Assembly: GCA_004322215.1 (NCBI GenBank)
Contig: SCSM01000016.1
Span: 106,059 to 170,058 of the forward strand
DNA: 64,000 nt
Source of the DNA: Bacteroidota bacterium
GTDB lineage: Bacteria; Bacteroidota; Ignavibacteria; Kapaibacteriales; UBA2268
Direction: 5' to 3'
Shown: positions 46,396 through 55,485 of the stretch, one piece after another
Layout of the letters: every line of letters begins with the position of its first letter
Position numbering within the stretch: the stretch's first letter is position 1
Position numbers and translations under genes: made by a program
Notes under the pieces: model-generated
Told to the model about the DNA's origin: nothing
Seen by the model: the letters and a program-made list of their open reading frames with translations, nothing else
Databases searched by the model: none

Positions 46396-47170
46396 GGAGA
46401 TTTACACAGCGGCAATGGGTATGATTCCGCAGCAGACAAAGCTTGAGGTTACTGCGAATAACATCGCAAATGCCAATACAACAGGTTTCAAAAGGGAAGC
46501 GGTGTTCGAAAGAAACCTGATTGACGCAAAGCAGAATCTGAATAATGTTCCCGGTGACGTTGAACAGGATGATCCGCCAACGGGGACTTATGTAGATTTT
46601 TCCCGGGGCAACTTTAACCAGACCGATAACCCGCTGGACCTTGCAATCGAGAATCAGAACGGATTTTTTGTTCTTCAGGATGAAGCCGGAAATTCGTTCT
46701 ATTCCAAGGCGGGACATTTCAAGCTTTCTACGGATGGAACGGTTCAAGCCATGGACGGCAAAAGCTTGATGGGATTGAACGGGTATTTATCCGTAAGCGG
46801 TGAATTTATGAAAAATGAGTCCGGGGTGAACAACTCGAATGCGATGAATCTCAGGATTGCAGAAAACGGTGATGTATTCATTAACGATTTGAATATCGGA
46901 ACTGTCCAGGTAGCTGGAATTGATAATCTCGAAACTCTGAAGAAAGTGTCTGACAACGCATTTGTTGCAGCTGAGGACACAGTGGTTAATATGCTGCCTC
47001 AGGAGGAGGTGGCGATGCGCCAGGGATGGCTCGAGAATTCGAATGTTGACGTGATAAAGGAAATGGTGTCAATGATTGAGCTTCAGAGAGCTTTTGAAGC
47101 AGGCAGCAAGGTAATCCAGGCGAATAATGAAACGCTTGATAAGTCAATTACGGTTGGAAGGTACTATTAA
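46388..47170 (+). CDS. flgF: Flagellar basal-body rod protein FlgF
   Basis: A 260-residue FlgF/FlgG-family protein: N-terminal TKLEVTANNIANANTTGFKRE (residues 17-37) and C-terminal VIKEMVSMIELQRAFEAGSK. The family D1 domain segment DLAIENQNGFFVLQ is present. It is probably the proximal rod component FlgF, preceding flgG as in other operons. It starts at GTG 46388 with an AGAGGTG ribosome site 4 bases away, inside the upstream gene. Length is normal for FlgF or FlgG, and FlgF is favoured by position. Confidence 0.9.
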   Translation: MLKEIYTAAMGMIPQQTKLEVTANNIANANTTGFKREAVFERNLIDAKQNLNNVPGDVEQDDPPTGTYVDFSRGNFNQTDNPLDLAIENQNGFFVLQDEAGNSFYSKAGHFKLSTDGTVQAMDGKSLMGLNGYLSVSGEFMKNESGVNNSNAMNLRIAENGDVFINDLNIGTVQVAGIDNLETLKKVSDNAFVAAEDTVVNMLPQEEVAMRQGWLENSNVDVIKEMVSMIELQRAFEAGSKVIQANNETLDKSITVGRYY

Positions 47171-47250
47171 GAAATTCTGAATGCTGAATTCCGAATTAAA
47201 TATTATTGCTTTAATAATTAAAATTTAGAAAATAATTTCAGGAAGAAGAA

Positions 47251-48039
47251 ATGGATAAAACGCTAAGGACGGCGGCATCGGGTTTGACAGCCCAACAGAG
47301 ATTTGTTGAAATAATCGCAAACAATCTGTCTAACGTCAACACAACAGGTTTCAAAAAAACAAGGCCGGAGTTTCATGATTTGCTATATGAAACTCTGAAG
47401 CCGGCTGGTGGAAACAGGACTGATGGTGTGGAACCACTGAATGAAGTTCAGATTGGTTCAGGTACAGAATTGACTGCAACAACGAAACAATTCTCTCAAG
47501 GCGATATAAAAGAAACGTCAAATCCTCTCGATATGGCAATTAACGGGGAAGGATTCTTCGTAGTACGAAAACCCGATAATTCTTATGCATACACGAGGGA
47601 CGGTTCATTCCAAATGGACAGAAACGGTCAGATTGTTACATCACAAGGATATTTTCTTGACCCCGGATTCAACATCCCGGATGATACAATCGCAGTTAAT
47701 ATTTCGAGAGACGGAGTAGTAAGTGTCAAAACAAATTTGACAGAGGAAGATCAGACATTAGGTCAGATTGAATTAGCAAGATTTATTAATCCTGCGGGAT
47801 TGCATGCAATCGGAGATAATCTTTTTGTTGAAACTCCTGCATCCGGACAGGCAATTTTAGAACAACCGGGAATTAATAACACCGGTGAATTGATTCAGAG
47901 TCATCTCGAGCAATCAAATGTTGACGTTGTCGAAGAAATGATAAATATGATTGTTGCACAACGTGCTTATGAACTTAATTCAAAGGCAGTTTCTACTGCA
48001 CAGGATATTTTGAATACAGCAGTCAATCTGAAGAGATAA
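47251..48039 (+). CDS. flgG: Flagellar distal rod protein FlgG
   Basis: A 262-residue FlgG: QQRFVEIIANNLSNVNTTGF near the start, the DMAINGEGFFVVRK segment, and the C-terminal EEMINMIVAQRAYELNSKAV. FlgG forms the distal rod that passes through the P and L rings, whose genes (flgI, flgH) follow in this operon. It follows flgF after 80 bases and has a GGAAGAAGAAATG start context. Nothing is unusual in the length or motifs. Confidence 0.95.
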   Translation: MDKTLRTAASGLTAQQRFVEIIANNLSNVNTTGFKKTRPEFHDLLYETLKPAGGNRTDGVEPLNEVQIGSGTELTATTKQFSQGDIKETSNPLDMAINGEGFFVVRKPDNSYAYTRDGSFQMDRNGQIVTSQGYFLDPGFNIPDDTIAVNISRDGVVSVKTNLTEEDQTLGQIELARFINPAGLHAIGDNLFVETPASGQAILEQPGINNTGELIQSHLEQSNVDVVEEMINMIVAQRAYELNSKAVSTAQDILNTAVNLKR

Positions 48040-48042
48040 CAA

Positions 48043-48792
48043 ATGAACTTTAATTATAAAAATATTGATTTGAACTGTCAAACCCTGAAAAGTCAAATTG
48101 TGATAAAATCATTGACATTTCTAATCGGTTTATTTTTTATCTCATCTGTTACATTTTCTAAATCTACATTCTCAGGAGAAAGGTTGAAACATGCCTGCAT
48201 TGAATATGCTCAGAGAATTGCAGGCGCTAATGCTGAAATAAATCTGGTTGAAAAAATTGAAGACCAGCAATTTGAAGAAGATGGAATCACTGCATTATGC
48301 ACCGGGAATGAAAAATCATTACGCGGGAATTGTTTTATTGGAGTAGAATTTAACAGAAACGGATTTTTGGTAAAGCGGCTCCAAATTCCTGCAAGAATTA
48401 AACTATTCCAGGATGTACCGGTAGCAGTGAAAACACTTTTCAGAGGGACTGTAATTCAAAGTGAAGATATAAAAATCGAAAAGAAAGATATTACAAATTA
48501 TCATTCTTCAGATATAATTTCACCGGAGGAAATAATTGGAAAAAAAGTAAGGAACAATGTTCCTGCTGATGGAGTAATTGTAAGATTATCAATAGAAAAT
48601 GACAAAGTCATTAATCGTGGCGATAAAGTGAAAATAGTGGTGGAATCGGGCGCTATAAAAATTTCTGCAAGCGGCGAAGCACTCCAGGACGGAGCAACAG
48701 GGGATATGATTTTCGTGAAAAGGGAAGGAACCCAGAGCAAGCTGCAGGGAAAAGTTGCCGCCGACGGTACAGTTGTTATATCACAAAATTAG
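48043..48792 (+). CDS. flgA: P-ring assembly chaperone FlgA
   Basis: A 249-residue protein with a hydrophobic signal segment at about residues 23-40 (SLTFLIGLFFISSVTFS), then two beta-rich domains. The SAF-type domain at about 125-220 contains RGTVIQSEDIKIEKKD and NNVPADGVIVRLSI, and the ending carries GATGDMIFVKREG and the LQGKVAADGTV motif of FlgA. FlgA chaperones FlgI through the periplasm. It starts 3 bases after the flgG stop and ends 11 bases before flgH, so it is tightly clustered. Confidence 0.92.
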   Translation: MNFNYKNIDLNCQTLKSQIVIKSLTFLIGLFFISSVTFSKSTFSGERLKHACIEYAQRIAGANAEINLVEKIEDQQFEEDGITALCTGNEKSLRGNCFIGVEFNRNGFLVKRLQIPARIKLFQDVPVAVKTLFRGTVIQSEDIKIEKKDITNYHSSDIISPEEIIGKKVRNNVPADGVIVRLSIENDKVINRGDKVKIVVESGAIKISASGEALQDGATGDMIFVKREGTQSKLQGKVAADGTVVISQN

Positions 48793-48803
48793 AGGTGGTG
48801 CAA

Positions 48804-49391
48804 ATGAAAAAGTTTTTTCTTTTAAGCATAACAGCAATATGGATTTGTTGCTTTTACGGCATGGATGCCGTTTATGCTCAATTTATTCAGAATAGCGCCC
48901 GCTCACTATTTTCCGATGTCAAGGCATTCAAAGTCGGTGATGCAATCATGGTGCTGATAATGGAGGACACGCAGGCGGATAATTCAGCAACAACCGGAGA
49001 CAGCCGTTCTACAGATTTAACCGGTGGTGTGGATTTCTCTTCGGGAAGCAGTGGATTCAATGGGAGTGGCGGACTAAAAACCGGAACAAGTTTTAAAGGT
49101 GAAGGACAGACTCAAAGAAAAGAGAAAATACGTTCACGATTGAGTGCAAGAGTGATGGAAGTTGATGACAACGGAAATCTGAAAATCGAGGGAACAAGGA
49201 ACACAAGGATAAACGGTGAAAACCAAAAGATTGTGATTAAGGGTTTCGTAAGACCGGTTGATGTACTCCCGAATAACTCGATTTATTCGTACAGCATATT
49301 GGATTTGACTCTAGAAATTTGGGGTGAAGGTTCTGTTTCGAAATACCAGGAGCCGGGTTTAATAACAAGTTTCTTAAGATTTTTATTTTAA
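48804..49391 (+). CDS. flgH: Flagellar L-ring protein FlgH
   Basis: A 195-residue FlgH from the ATG at 48804 (an in-frame GTG at 48795 precedes it; the AGAGG site is well spaced for the ATG). An N-terminal signal peptide ends VYAQ; no clear lipobox is seen, in contrast to many proteobacterial FlgH. The DNGNLKIEGTRNTRINGENQ and IKGFVRPVDVLPNNSIYSYS motifs are diagnostic of FlgH. The L ring anchors the rod in the outer membrane. Its presence fits a Gram-negative envelope. Confidence 0.94.
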   Translation: MKKFFLLSITAIWICCFYGMDAVYAQFIQNSARSLFSDVKAFKVGDAIMVLIMEDTQADNSATTGDSRSTDLTGGVDFSSGSSGFNGSGGLKTGTSFKGEGQTQRKEKIRSRLSARVMEVDDNGNLKIEGTRNTRINGENQKIVIKGFVRPVDVLPNNSIYSYSILDLTLEIWGEGSVSKYQEPGLITSFLRFLF

Positions 49392-49400
49392 GTATTTTAT

Positions 49401-50546
49401 ATGAAATTTTCTGAAAAGATAAATTTGGGATTAATTCATAAACTGTCAATCATTTTTTTGATGGTGGTTTTGGGTATTATCGATGCTCAAGCTGCAAGAA
49501 TAAAGGACATTGCAACTATCGAGGGTGTAACTGGTGTTCAGGTCATCGGGTATGGATTAGTAACAGGATTGAACAACACAGGAGATAACCAGCGTTCGAC
49601 TTACACAGTACAGTCTGTTTCTAATATGTTGAAAAGATTCGGATTGACAATTCCACAGACAGACCCGAGAATAAGAAATGTTGCTGCTGTGATGATAACA
49701 TCTACAATACCGACTTTTTCCCGTGCCGGTTCAAAAATTGATGTACAGGTTTCTTCAATTGGCGATGCTACCTCACTGCAAGGGGGAATCTTATTAATGT
49801 CTCCGGTTTCAACGGCAAATGGTACGATAGTAGGAATGGCACAGGGTGCCTTATCAGTTGGTGGCTTTGATATACAGGCGATGGGAACCAGGGTAACAAG
49901 AAATTTTGTCACATCTGCCAGAGTTCCAAACGGATTGATTCTCGATACTGCAATTCCGGGAAATATAGTTCAGAATCAACAATTAAGAATCGTTCTTAGA
50001 GACCCGGATTTTACAACTGCTAATAATATCGCTAATGCAGTAAACGGATTAGCAAATCTTTCTAATTCCGCTTATGCGGTGGATGCTGCAACCGTCCAGA
50101 TTCAGCTTCCAACAACAATATCACAACAGCAAATCGTTCAGACAATATCGCAGATTGAATTGCTGAATATTGTAAGTGACCCGGCAGCAAGAGTTGTAAT
50201 TAATGAAAGGACAGGAACCGTTGTTGTCGGTGGTAATGTGCAATTGTTACCTGCGGTAATTGCACATGGTGGACTGGAAATACAAATACAAAAACAAGTT
50301 GTATTTGCACAACCTGGACCTTTCATGATATATAACAAACAATGGCCTATGGCAGGCGTTTCTACAATAACAGCAGAAGAACAGGTAAATCCCGCAACTC
50401 CATTGAATATTACAGCGACACCTCCAACAGTACAGGATATCGCAAATGCTCTTAATTTATTAAAGGTGAAACCAAGAGACCTGATTTCTATATTCCAGGC
50501 ATTAAAAGAATCGGGAGCTTTACAAGGAGAATTGATAATACAATAA
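49401..50546 (+). CDS. flgI: Flagellar P-ring protein FlgI
   Basis: A 381-residue FlgI with a signal peptide (to about 31, DAQAA), then ARIKDIATIEGVTGVQVIGY and GLVTGLNNTGDN. The central FSRAGSKIDVQVSSIGDATS and LQGGILLMSP motifs are diagnostic. It builds the periplasmic ring around the rod with FlgA as chaperone. It is followed one base later by the flgJ-like gene. A Shine-Dalgarno-like sequence is not obvious, as is common in this phylum. Confidence 0.96.
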   Translation: MKFSEKINLGLIHKLSIIFLMVVLGIIDAQAARIKDIATIEGVTGVQVIGYGLVTGLNNTGDNQRSTYTVQSVSNMLKRFGLTIPQTDPRIRNVAAVMITSTIPTFSRAGSKIDVQVSSIGDATSLQGGILLMSPVSTANGTIVGMAQGALSVGGFDIQAMGTRVTRNFVTSARVPNGLILDTAIPGNIVQNQQLRIVLRDPDFTTANNIANAVNGLANLSNSAYAVDAATVQIQLPTTISQQQIVQTISQIELLNIVSDPAARVVINERTGTVVVGGNVQLLPAVIAHGGLEIQIQKQVVFAQPGPFMIYNKQWPMAGVSTITAEEQVNPATPLNITATPPTVQDIANALNLLKVKPRDLISIFQALKESGALQGELIIQ

Positions 50547-50547
50547 T

Positions 50548-51453
50548 ATGGATAATTCGATTCAAATATATAATACATTGTCTGATACTGAAATTCAAAG
50601 AAGTAAATTGAATGATGTTTCACAATTGAATAATGCTTCGGGTAAAGCATCAAATCTTTCTGATGCAGAAAAGGCAAAGATTGCTGAGGCATCCAGAGGT
50701 TTTGAATCAATGTTCGTGAACATAATGTTCAAGGAAATGAAGAAGGGGCTTTTGGATAAGGATGAAGATGAGGAAAATGATAGCTTAGCTGTTTTTGGTG
50801 CAAATACATTCGAAGGTTATACTGACACGATGTTCTCGGATGAAATTTCGAAGAGTGGAAGCGGGATTGGAATTGCTGAAATGCTTTATTCCCACCTCAC
50901 AGGCGGTGATAAACTTAAGCCGATTACAAAAGAAGTCATAGACATATTTCCTGAAAAAAAAGTCGAACCGTCAATTTTGCAAAAACCAATTGAAAGAAAC
51001 CCTATAAAAGAATCGAATCCGACAATATTCGGGGATTCATTCATTGAACGGCTAAATTCAAGAATCAGCAAATATGAAAATTACATAAATGAAGCATCGG
51101 GTATATACAAAGTGCCAAAATATGTAATTAAAGCAATAATTGGCGCCGAGTCTGCAGGCAGAGCTGATGCTGTATCTTCTGCAGGTGCAAAAGGGCTTAT
51201 GCAGTTAATGGATGGAACTGCCGATAATTTAGGTGTAAAAAACTCTTATGACCCGAGACAAAACATTTTGGGTGGGACTAAATATATAAAACAGATGCTC
51301 GATAAATTTGACGGTAATATTGATTATGCTCTTGCAGCTTATAATGCAGGACCCGGAAATGTTATTAAATTTTCGGGCATTCCTCCTTTTAAAGAGACTC
51401 AATCCTATGTTGTAAGAGTTAAGAAATACATGAAAATATTAAATGAGATGTAA
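50548..51453 (+). CDS. flgJ: FlgJ-like rod-capping domain fused to a lytic transglycosylase (SLT)
   Basis: The 301-residue protein has an N-terminal rod-binding FlgJ domain (about 40-110: AEASRGFESMFVNIMFKEMK and DEISKSGSGIGIAEMLYSH) and a C-terminal SLT-type lytic transglycosylase domain with catalytic E201 in IIGAESAGR, GLMQLM and AYNAGPGNV. E. coli FlgJ carries a GH73 muramidase domain instead. Here the peptidoglycan cutter is of GH23/SLT type. It opens the wall for the rod as it caps it. It has no clear signal peptide, as expected for export by the flagellar apparatus. Confidence 0.9.
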   Translation: MDNSIQIYNTLSDTEIQRSKLNDVSQLNNASGKASNLSDAEKAKIAEASRGFESMFVNIMFKEMKKGLLDKDEDEENDSLAVFGANTFEGYTDTMFSDEISKSGSGIGIAEMLYSHLTGGDKLKPITKEVIDIFPEKKVEPSILQKPIERNPIKESNPTIFGDSFIERLNSRISKYENYINEASGIYKVPKYVIKAIIGAESAGRADAVSSAGAKGLMQLMDGTADNLGVKNSYDPRQNILGGTKYIKQMLDKFDGNIDYALAAYNAGPGNVIKFSGIPPFKETQSYVVRVKKYMKILNEM

Positions 51454-51477
51454 CTAAACAAATATAAAGGAGTCACG

Positions 51478-51912
51478 ATGACAAATTTATTAACATATTT
51501 AAAATATGAAAAACAGCTTCTGAAAGAGATGGTCATTCTTGCTCAGAAACAGCAGAGTGCACTAATAAAATTCAATACAAACGAACTTGACAGGATAACA
51601 TCCTACCAGTTCGAAGTATCAAAATCTCTTAAGCTGGCAGAAGAGAAAAGGATTAAAATGCTTATGTCAATGTTCGGTATATCGAGAGCTGAGGCAACTA
51701 ATCTTAAACTTTCGACAATAATCGAAAAAATGAATAAAAATGATGTCCTGGAACTTGAATCAATGAAGGGAGAAATGAATTCATTAATCGGAAATCTCCA
51801 GCACTTCAATACATTGAACAGAGTGCTTGCCAATAGGGCAAGGAACAGCGTAAGAGAGATTTTAACTATACTGACAAACGGAACTAACAATGTTTGTAAT
51901 GTAACTGTTTAA
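51478..51912 (+). CDS. flgN: FlgN-like flagellar export chaperone
   Basis: A 144-residue, all-helical protein with a coiled-coil-like pattern, similar in size and helical profile to FlgN. The NLLTYLKYEKQLLKEMVILA opening is typical of FlgN, and its place directly upstream of flgK supports this. FlgN escorts FlgK and FlgL to the export gate. Sequence conservation in this family is weak. A ribosome site AAAGGAG lies seven bases before the ATG. Confidence 0.8.
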   Translation: MTNLLTYLKYEKQLLKEMVILAQKQQSALIKFNTNELDRITSYQFEVSKSLKLAEEKRIKMLMSMFGISRAEATNLKLSTIIEKMNKNDVLELESMKGEMNSLIGNLQHFNTLNRVLANRARNSVREILTILTNGTNNVCNVTV

Positions 51913-51952
51913 AAATAATAAAAACGAATTTATAAATTAATTAAAATAAAAT

Positions 51953-53356
51953 ATGTCAAGTTTTTCATCATTGGAAATCGGTAAAAGAGGGTTGCTGGCT
52001 CAGCGACTTGGACTTGATGTTACGAGTAATAACATTGCCAACGTCAATACCCCTGGTTATGCCAGGAGGCAGGCAGTCCTGACAGAAACGACTCCTCAAA
52101 AAATAATGGCAGGTTTTATCGGCACTGGAGTTCTTGTTGAAAACATAAGGAGTTACAGGGAAGAATTTTTCGACCGTGAAATCAGGAAGAATATGTATCA
52201 GCAAGCTGGTTATGAACTCGATGAAACTGTATTCCAAAGAATTGAAAGTATAATTTCAGAACCTTCTGATATGGGATTGAATGAGGCAGTTAATAATTTT
52301 TTCAATGCTTTTGAACAGGTTTCAGTAAATCCTGAAGACGTTGCAGGCAGACAATACTTACTTGATACAGCTCAGACTATGGTTGATAGATTCCATACAA
52401 TTTCAGGAAGATTGACTGATTTAAAAAACGAAGTTAAAAGTAAATTTTCCCAGGATGTTGAAAAAGCAAATCAGTTGATAAAGGATATTGCCGATTTGAA
52501 TCAAAAGGTATATTCTACCTATTCACTTCCGGGTGGAGATGCGCAAACTTATATTGACCAAAGAGAATTAAAACTCGAAGAACTTTCACAAATAGCAGGT
52601 ATATCGGTTACTCAAAGCGACTTAGGAAGTGTTAATGTATTTATTAATGGGAAAAATATAATTAATCAGGATACTTATTATACATTAAAGTTAAATGAAC
52701 AAACAAGCCCATTGACGGGTACAACAATTCAGTTAGAGGCAGTTGACCCTCAGGGTAATTCGCAATTCGTTTTTCCACCGGGAGGTGAACTTGCATCCCT
52801 GGCAAAGCATTTTAACACGACTTTGAATGAAATGAGCTCCGGCTTTTCCATTATGAAAAATTTGAATGATTATGCCGATGCTATTGTAACAAATGTTAAT
52901 CTTGAGATGAATTCCGGTTACGGACTCGATGATACAACTGCCCCACCTCCGGGGAGAGATTTCTTTGATGCTTCAGGATTGACTGCTGCCACAATCAATA
53001 TTTCAACAGATGTGGCAAATCCACGGGATATTCCATTGTCATCCGCTCCGGGAGAACCCGGGAATGGAAATATTGCATTGAATATTGCAGGAATGACTGC
53101 AACGCAAAACTTCATCAGTGATTATGTTGACCTAATAGGTAAAATAGGACAAATGGGTAAAGATGCTTCTAACGGGAAGAATACAACAAAACTTGTTGCA
53201 GACCAGCTTTCCAATCAGAGAGAATCGGTTATTGGTGTTAATCTCGATGAGGAAGCAGTCAACTTGATAAAATTTCAAAAGGCATTCGAAGCATCATCCC
53301 GGGTTGTAAATCTTGCTAATGATATTCTTGGCACTATTATAAATCTTGGTAAATAA
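51953..53356 (+). CDS. flgK: Flagellar hook-filament junction protein FlgK
   Basis: A 467-residue FlgK: N-terminal QRLGLDVTSNNIANVNTPGY (residues 17-36) and the C-terminal VNLDEEAVNLIKFQKAFEAS and SRVVNLANDIL segments that form the D0 coiled coil. FlgK lies between the hook and FlgL. It is shorter than typical enterobacterial FlgK (about 545), lacking part of the variable middle. The upstream chaperone gene flgN and downstream flgL keep the standard order. No promoter-like motif was noted in front of it. Confidence 0.94.
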   Translation: MSSFSSLEIGKRGLLAQRLGLDVTSNNIANVNTPGYARRQAVLTETTPQKIMAGFIGTGVLVENIRSYREEFFDREIRKNMYQQAGYELDETVFQRIESIISEPSDMGLNEAVNNFFNAFEQVSVNPEDVAGRQYLLDTAQTMVDRFHTISGRLTDLKNEVKSKFSQDVEKANQLIKDIADLNQKVYSTYSLPGGDAQTYIDQRELKLEELSQIAGISVTQSDLGSVNVFINGKNIINQDTYYTLKLNEQTSPLTGTTIQLEAVDPQGNSQFVFPPGGELASLAKHFNTTLNEMSSGFSIMKNLNDYADAIVTNVNLEMNSGYGLDDTTAPPPGRDFFDASGLTAATINISTDVANPRDIPLSSAPGEPGNGNIALNIAGMTATQNFISDYVDLIGKIGQMGKDASNGKNTTKLVADQLSNQRESVIGVNLDEEAVNLIKFQKAFEASSRVVNLANDILGTIINLGK

Positions 53357-53369
53357 ATCCGGCTGAATT

Positions 53370-54362
53370 ATGAGAATTACACAAAATTCGATTTTCACAA
53401 ATTTCCTGACCTCTTTACAGGATATACAGGAAAGAAAATTCGGTGAGGAAATGAAACTTAGTACCGGCAAGGATATACTAAGCATTTCTGATGACCCCAA
53501 ACGTGTGAGAGAAATTAAGGAATTTTCCAATAAAATAAGTAAAGATGAGATTATTCTCTCAAACCTTTCCAATACCTACAATGAATTAGCAGCTGTAAAT
53601 GAAAACATTGATTCAATGGTTACAGTCGTAGGCAATATCAAACAATTACTGATTGATTCCACACAAATTGGTGCATCGAAAAGTCTTGCAACTATTGGTA
53701 CAAATGTCAAAGGCTTATTAGAGGATTTGGTAAAATTAGCGAATTCAACATATAAAGATAAATACTTATATTCAGGTACTCAAACAACACCCGGTTCAAT
53801 CGTTCCTACTCCACCTGAAACGAATAATAATCCTTTCGAAATTGTAACCGACGCTCCGACTCCTTCTAATCCCTCGGGATTGAGAGTGAGTTTCAAAGGT
53901 AATACGAACGACAGAACCGTTCATAAAGATGCTACGACAACAGAAGTTATAAATACAAAAGCAGACGCATTATTCGGAACGAATGGAGAACAGTTATTCC
54001 AGGCAATAATCGATGTTTACAACCTGATGTCTTACCAAAACGGTTTACCAAGACCGGATAACCAAGGTTATACAAAAGCAGAACAGGACCAATTAAATAA
54101 TGCCCATAAAAGCTTAATGACGCTTTATGATAAATTAACCACTGCAAATTCAGTTAACGGTTCTAAGTTAAACAGAATTGACATATTAAAGGAACAGCTT
54201 ACAGAGGAGATAACGCGGCTCAAAGATTTCCGGTCGTCCGAAGAAGATGCTGATATAGCAAGAACTTCCTTAGAGCTAAAAAAGGATGAAACATCGCTGA
54301 ATTATACGCTGCAGGTGGGTTCGAATTTGATGTCAAGAACATTATTTGATTTTTTAACATAA
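53370..54362 (+). CDS. flgL: Flagellar hook-filament junction protein FlgL
   Basis: A 330-residue FlgL with a flagellin-like N-terminus: MRITQNSIFTNFLTSLQDIQ and KLSTGKDILSISDDP (residues 30-44). The C-terminal SEEDADIARTSLELKKDETS and LNYTLQVGSNLMSRTLFDFL segments are the D0/D1 region. It follows flgK after 13 bases. FlgL links FlgK to the flagellin filament. It ends the main operon; motA follows after a 97-base gap with its own candidate promoter. Confidence 0.93.
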   Translation: MRITQNSIFTNFLTSLQDIQERKFGEEMKLSTGKDILSISDDPKRVREIKEFSNKISKDEIILSNLSNTYNELAAVNENIDSMVTVVGNIKQLLIDSTQIGASKSLATIGTNVKGLLEDLVKLANSTYKDKYLYSGTQTTPGSIVPTPPETNNNPFEIVTDAPTPSNPSGLRVSFKGNTNDRTVHKDATTTEVINTKADALFGTNGEQLFQAIIDVYNLMSYQNGLPRPDNQGYTKAEQDQLNNAHKSLMTLYDKLTTANSVNGSKLNRIDILKEQLTEEITRLKDFRSSEEDADIARTSLELKKDETSLNYTLQVGSNLMSRTLFDFLT

Positions 54363-54403
54363 ATTAATATTTAGTATTATATATTTTATCTTATATACAA
54401 TTG

Positions 54404-54419
54404 TGGTATAATTCTTGCA
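54404..54419 (+). promoter_or_regulatory. Candidate sigma-54-like promoter for motA
   Basis: TGGTAT, five bases (AATTC), then TTGCA matches TGGCAC-N5-TTGCA in all but two -24 positions and keeps the GG and GC pairs at the right distance. It ends about 41 bases before the motA ATG, a typical distance. Confidence 0.5.
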
Positions 54420-54459
54420 ATATCAAATAGAAAAATAATAAATGCTATAAATATATGAT

Positions 54460-55332
54460 ATGAAAGCAAGTACATTATTTGGAATTATATGCGGCTTCTT
54501 TGCCATCTTCGGAGCTTTCATCTGGGAGGGAGGAACACTTGGTGCATTAATCATGCTGCCTGCCATGCTTATTGTTTTCGGTGGGACGTTGGCAGCGGGA
54601 ATGGCAGGTTCCTCGATGGCGCAAGTAGCTAAGATGCCACGCTTATTTTATATTTCTTTTTTCCCCTTGGGTTATAATATTAAAGAAATCATTGACCAAA
54701 TTGTTGAATTTTCAACTGTTGCGAGGAAAGAAGGAATATTATCTTTAGAAAGCAGATTGAAATTTGTTAAACATCCCTATCTGAAAAAATTATTCCAGCT
54801 TTGCATTGATGGTGCTGACCCGGATACGATAGTTAAGATTGTCGAGTCGGACATGAATTATATCACTCTACGCCATAATGCAAACATAAATCTGTTCATC
54901 AAGATGGGCGGTTATTCACCGACTATGGGAATCATAGGAACAGTAATGGGATTGATAGCCACTCTTGCTGCGGCTGGGGGCGACCCGAATATTCTTATTC
55001 ACCATATTGCGTCGGCATTCATAGCAACAATGTGGGGAATTTTTATGGCAAACATTGTATGGCTGCCGGTAGGAGATAAACTTAAATCATTACACGAGCA
55101 GGAAATGACTTTGATACATGTAATGCTCGATGGTGCTTATTCCGTTCAACTGGGCGAGATGCCTTCGGTTATACGTGCAAAATTGATGAGTGCTTTTCCT
55201 CTGGTTATACAGGAGAGAATGGAAAAGGATTATGCATTAAAACGTTTGCAAAGAGCTAAATCAACAAGGAAAATAAAAGTAGAAACTGAACCAAGAATAA
55301 ATCAACCTACACATGTAAAAGTAAAGGTTTGA
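54460..55332 (+). CDS. motA: Flagellar motor proton-channel protein MotA
   Basis: A 290-residue MotA: four membrane segments (about 4-24, 30-50, 155-172 and 185-205), the MGGYSPTMGIIGTVMGLIAT segment with the key Pro, and a basic cytoplasmic C-terminus. MotA with MotB forms the stator that drives rotation. A MotB gene is not downstream. The only following frame is a 17-18-residue one with a strong ribosome site and an early stop. The motB partner must be elsewhere or was lost. The gene has its own promoter candidate. Confidence 0.92.
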   Translation: MKASTLFGIICGFFAIFGAFIWEGGTLGALIMLPAMLIVFGGTLAAGMAGSSMAQVAKMPRLFYISFFPLGYNIKEIIDQIVEFSTVARKEGILSLESRLKFVKHPYLKKLFQLCIDGADPDTIVKIVESDMNYITLRHNANINLFIKMGGYSPTMGIIGTVMGLIATLAAAGGDPNILIHHIASAFIATMWGIFMANIVWLPVGDKLKSLHEQEMTLIHVMLDGAYSVQLGEMPSVIRAKLMSAFPLVIQERMEKDYALKRLQRAKSTRKIKVETEPRINQPTHVKVKV

Positions 55333-55351
55333 TTGTTCGTTAAAGGAGGTG

Positions 55352-55408
55352 ATGCAATTGCCAAGCAGAAGAGAATACAAGCCAGAAGATATTTTGATTA
55401 TAGGGTAG
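55352..55408 (+). other. Tiny reading frame after motA with strong ribosome site
   Basis: A near-perfect AAAGGAGGTGAT sequence overlaps an ATG at 55352 (TTG at 55358 is better spaced), followed by 18 codons (SRREYKPEDILIIG) to a TAG. It sits where motB usually is but does not resemble MotB. After the stop the frame continues GWEAFTFLFYILAI before another stop. It may be a remnant; I do not claim a protein. Confidence 0.25.
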
Positions 55409-55485
55409 GGTTGGGAGGCGTTCACATTTCTTTTTTATATACTCGCAATATAAATTTTTGTTTAGAGAAAATCTCTATTTCAAAT

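Noticed and set aside
55352..55408. motB remnant
   Set aside because: The codons do not resemble MotB, so only a tiny frame with a strong ribosome site is recorded.
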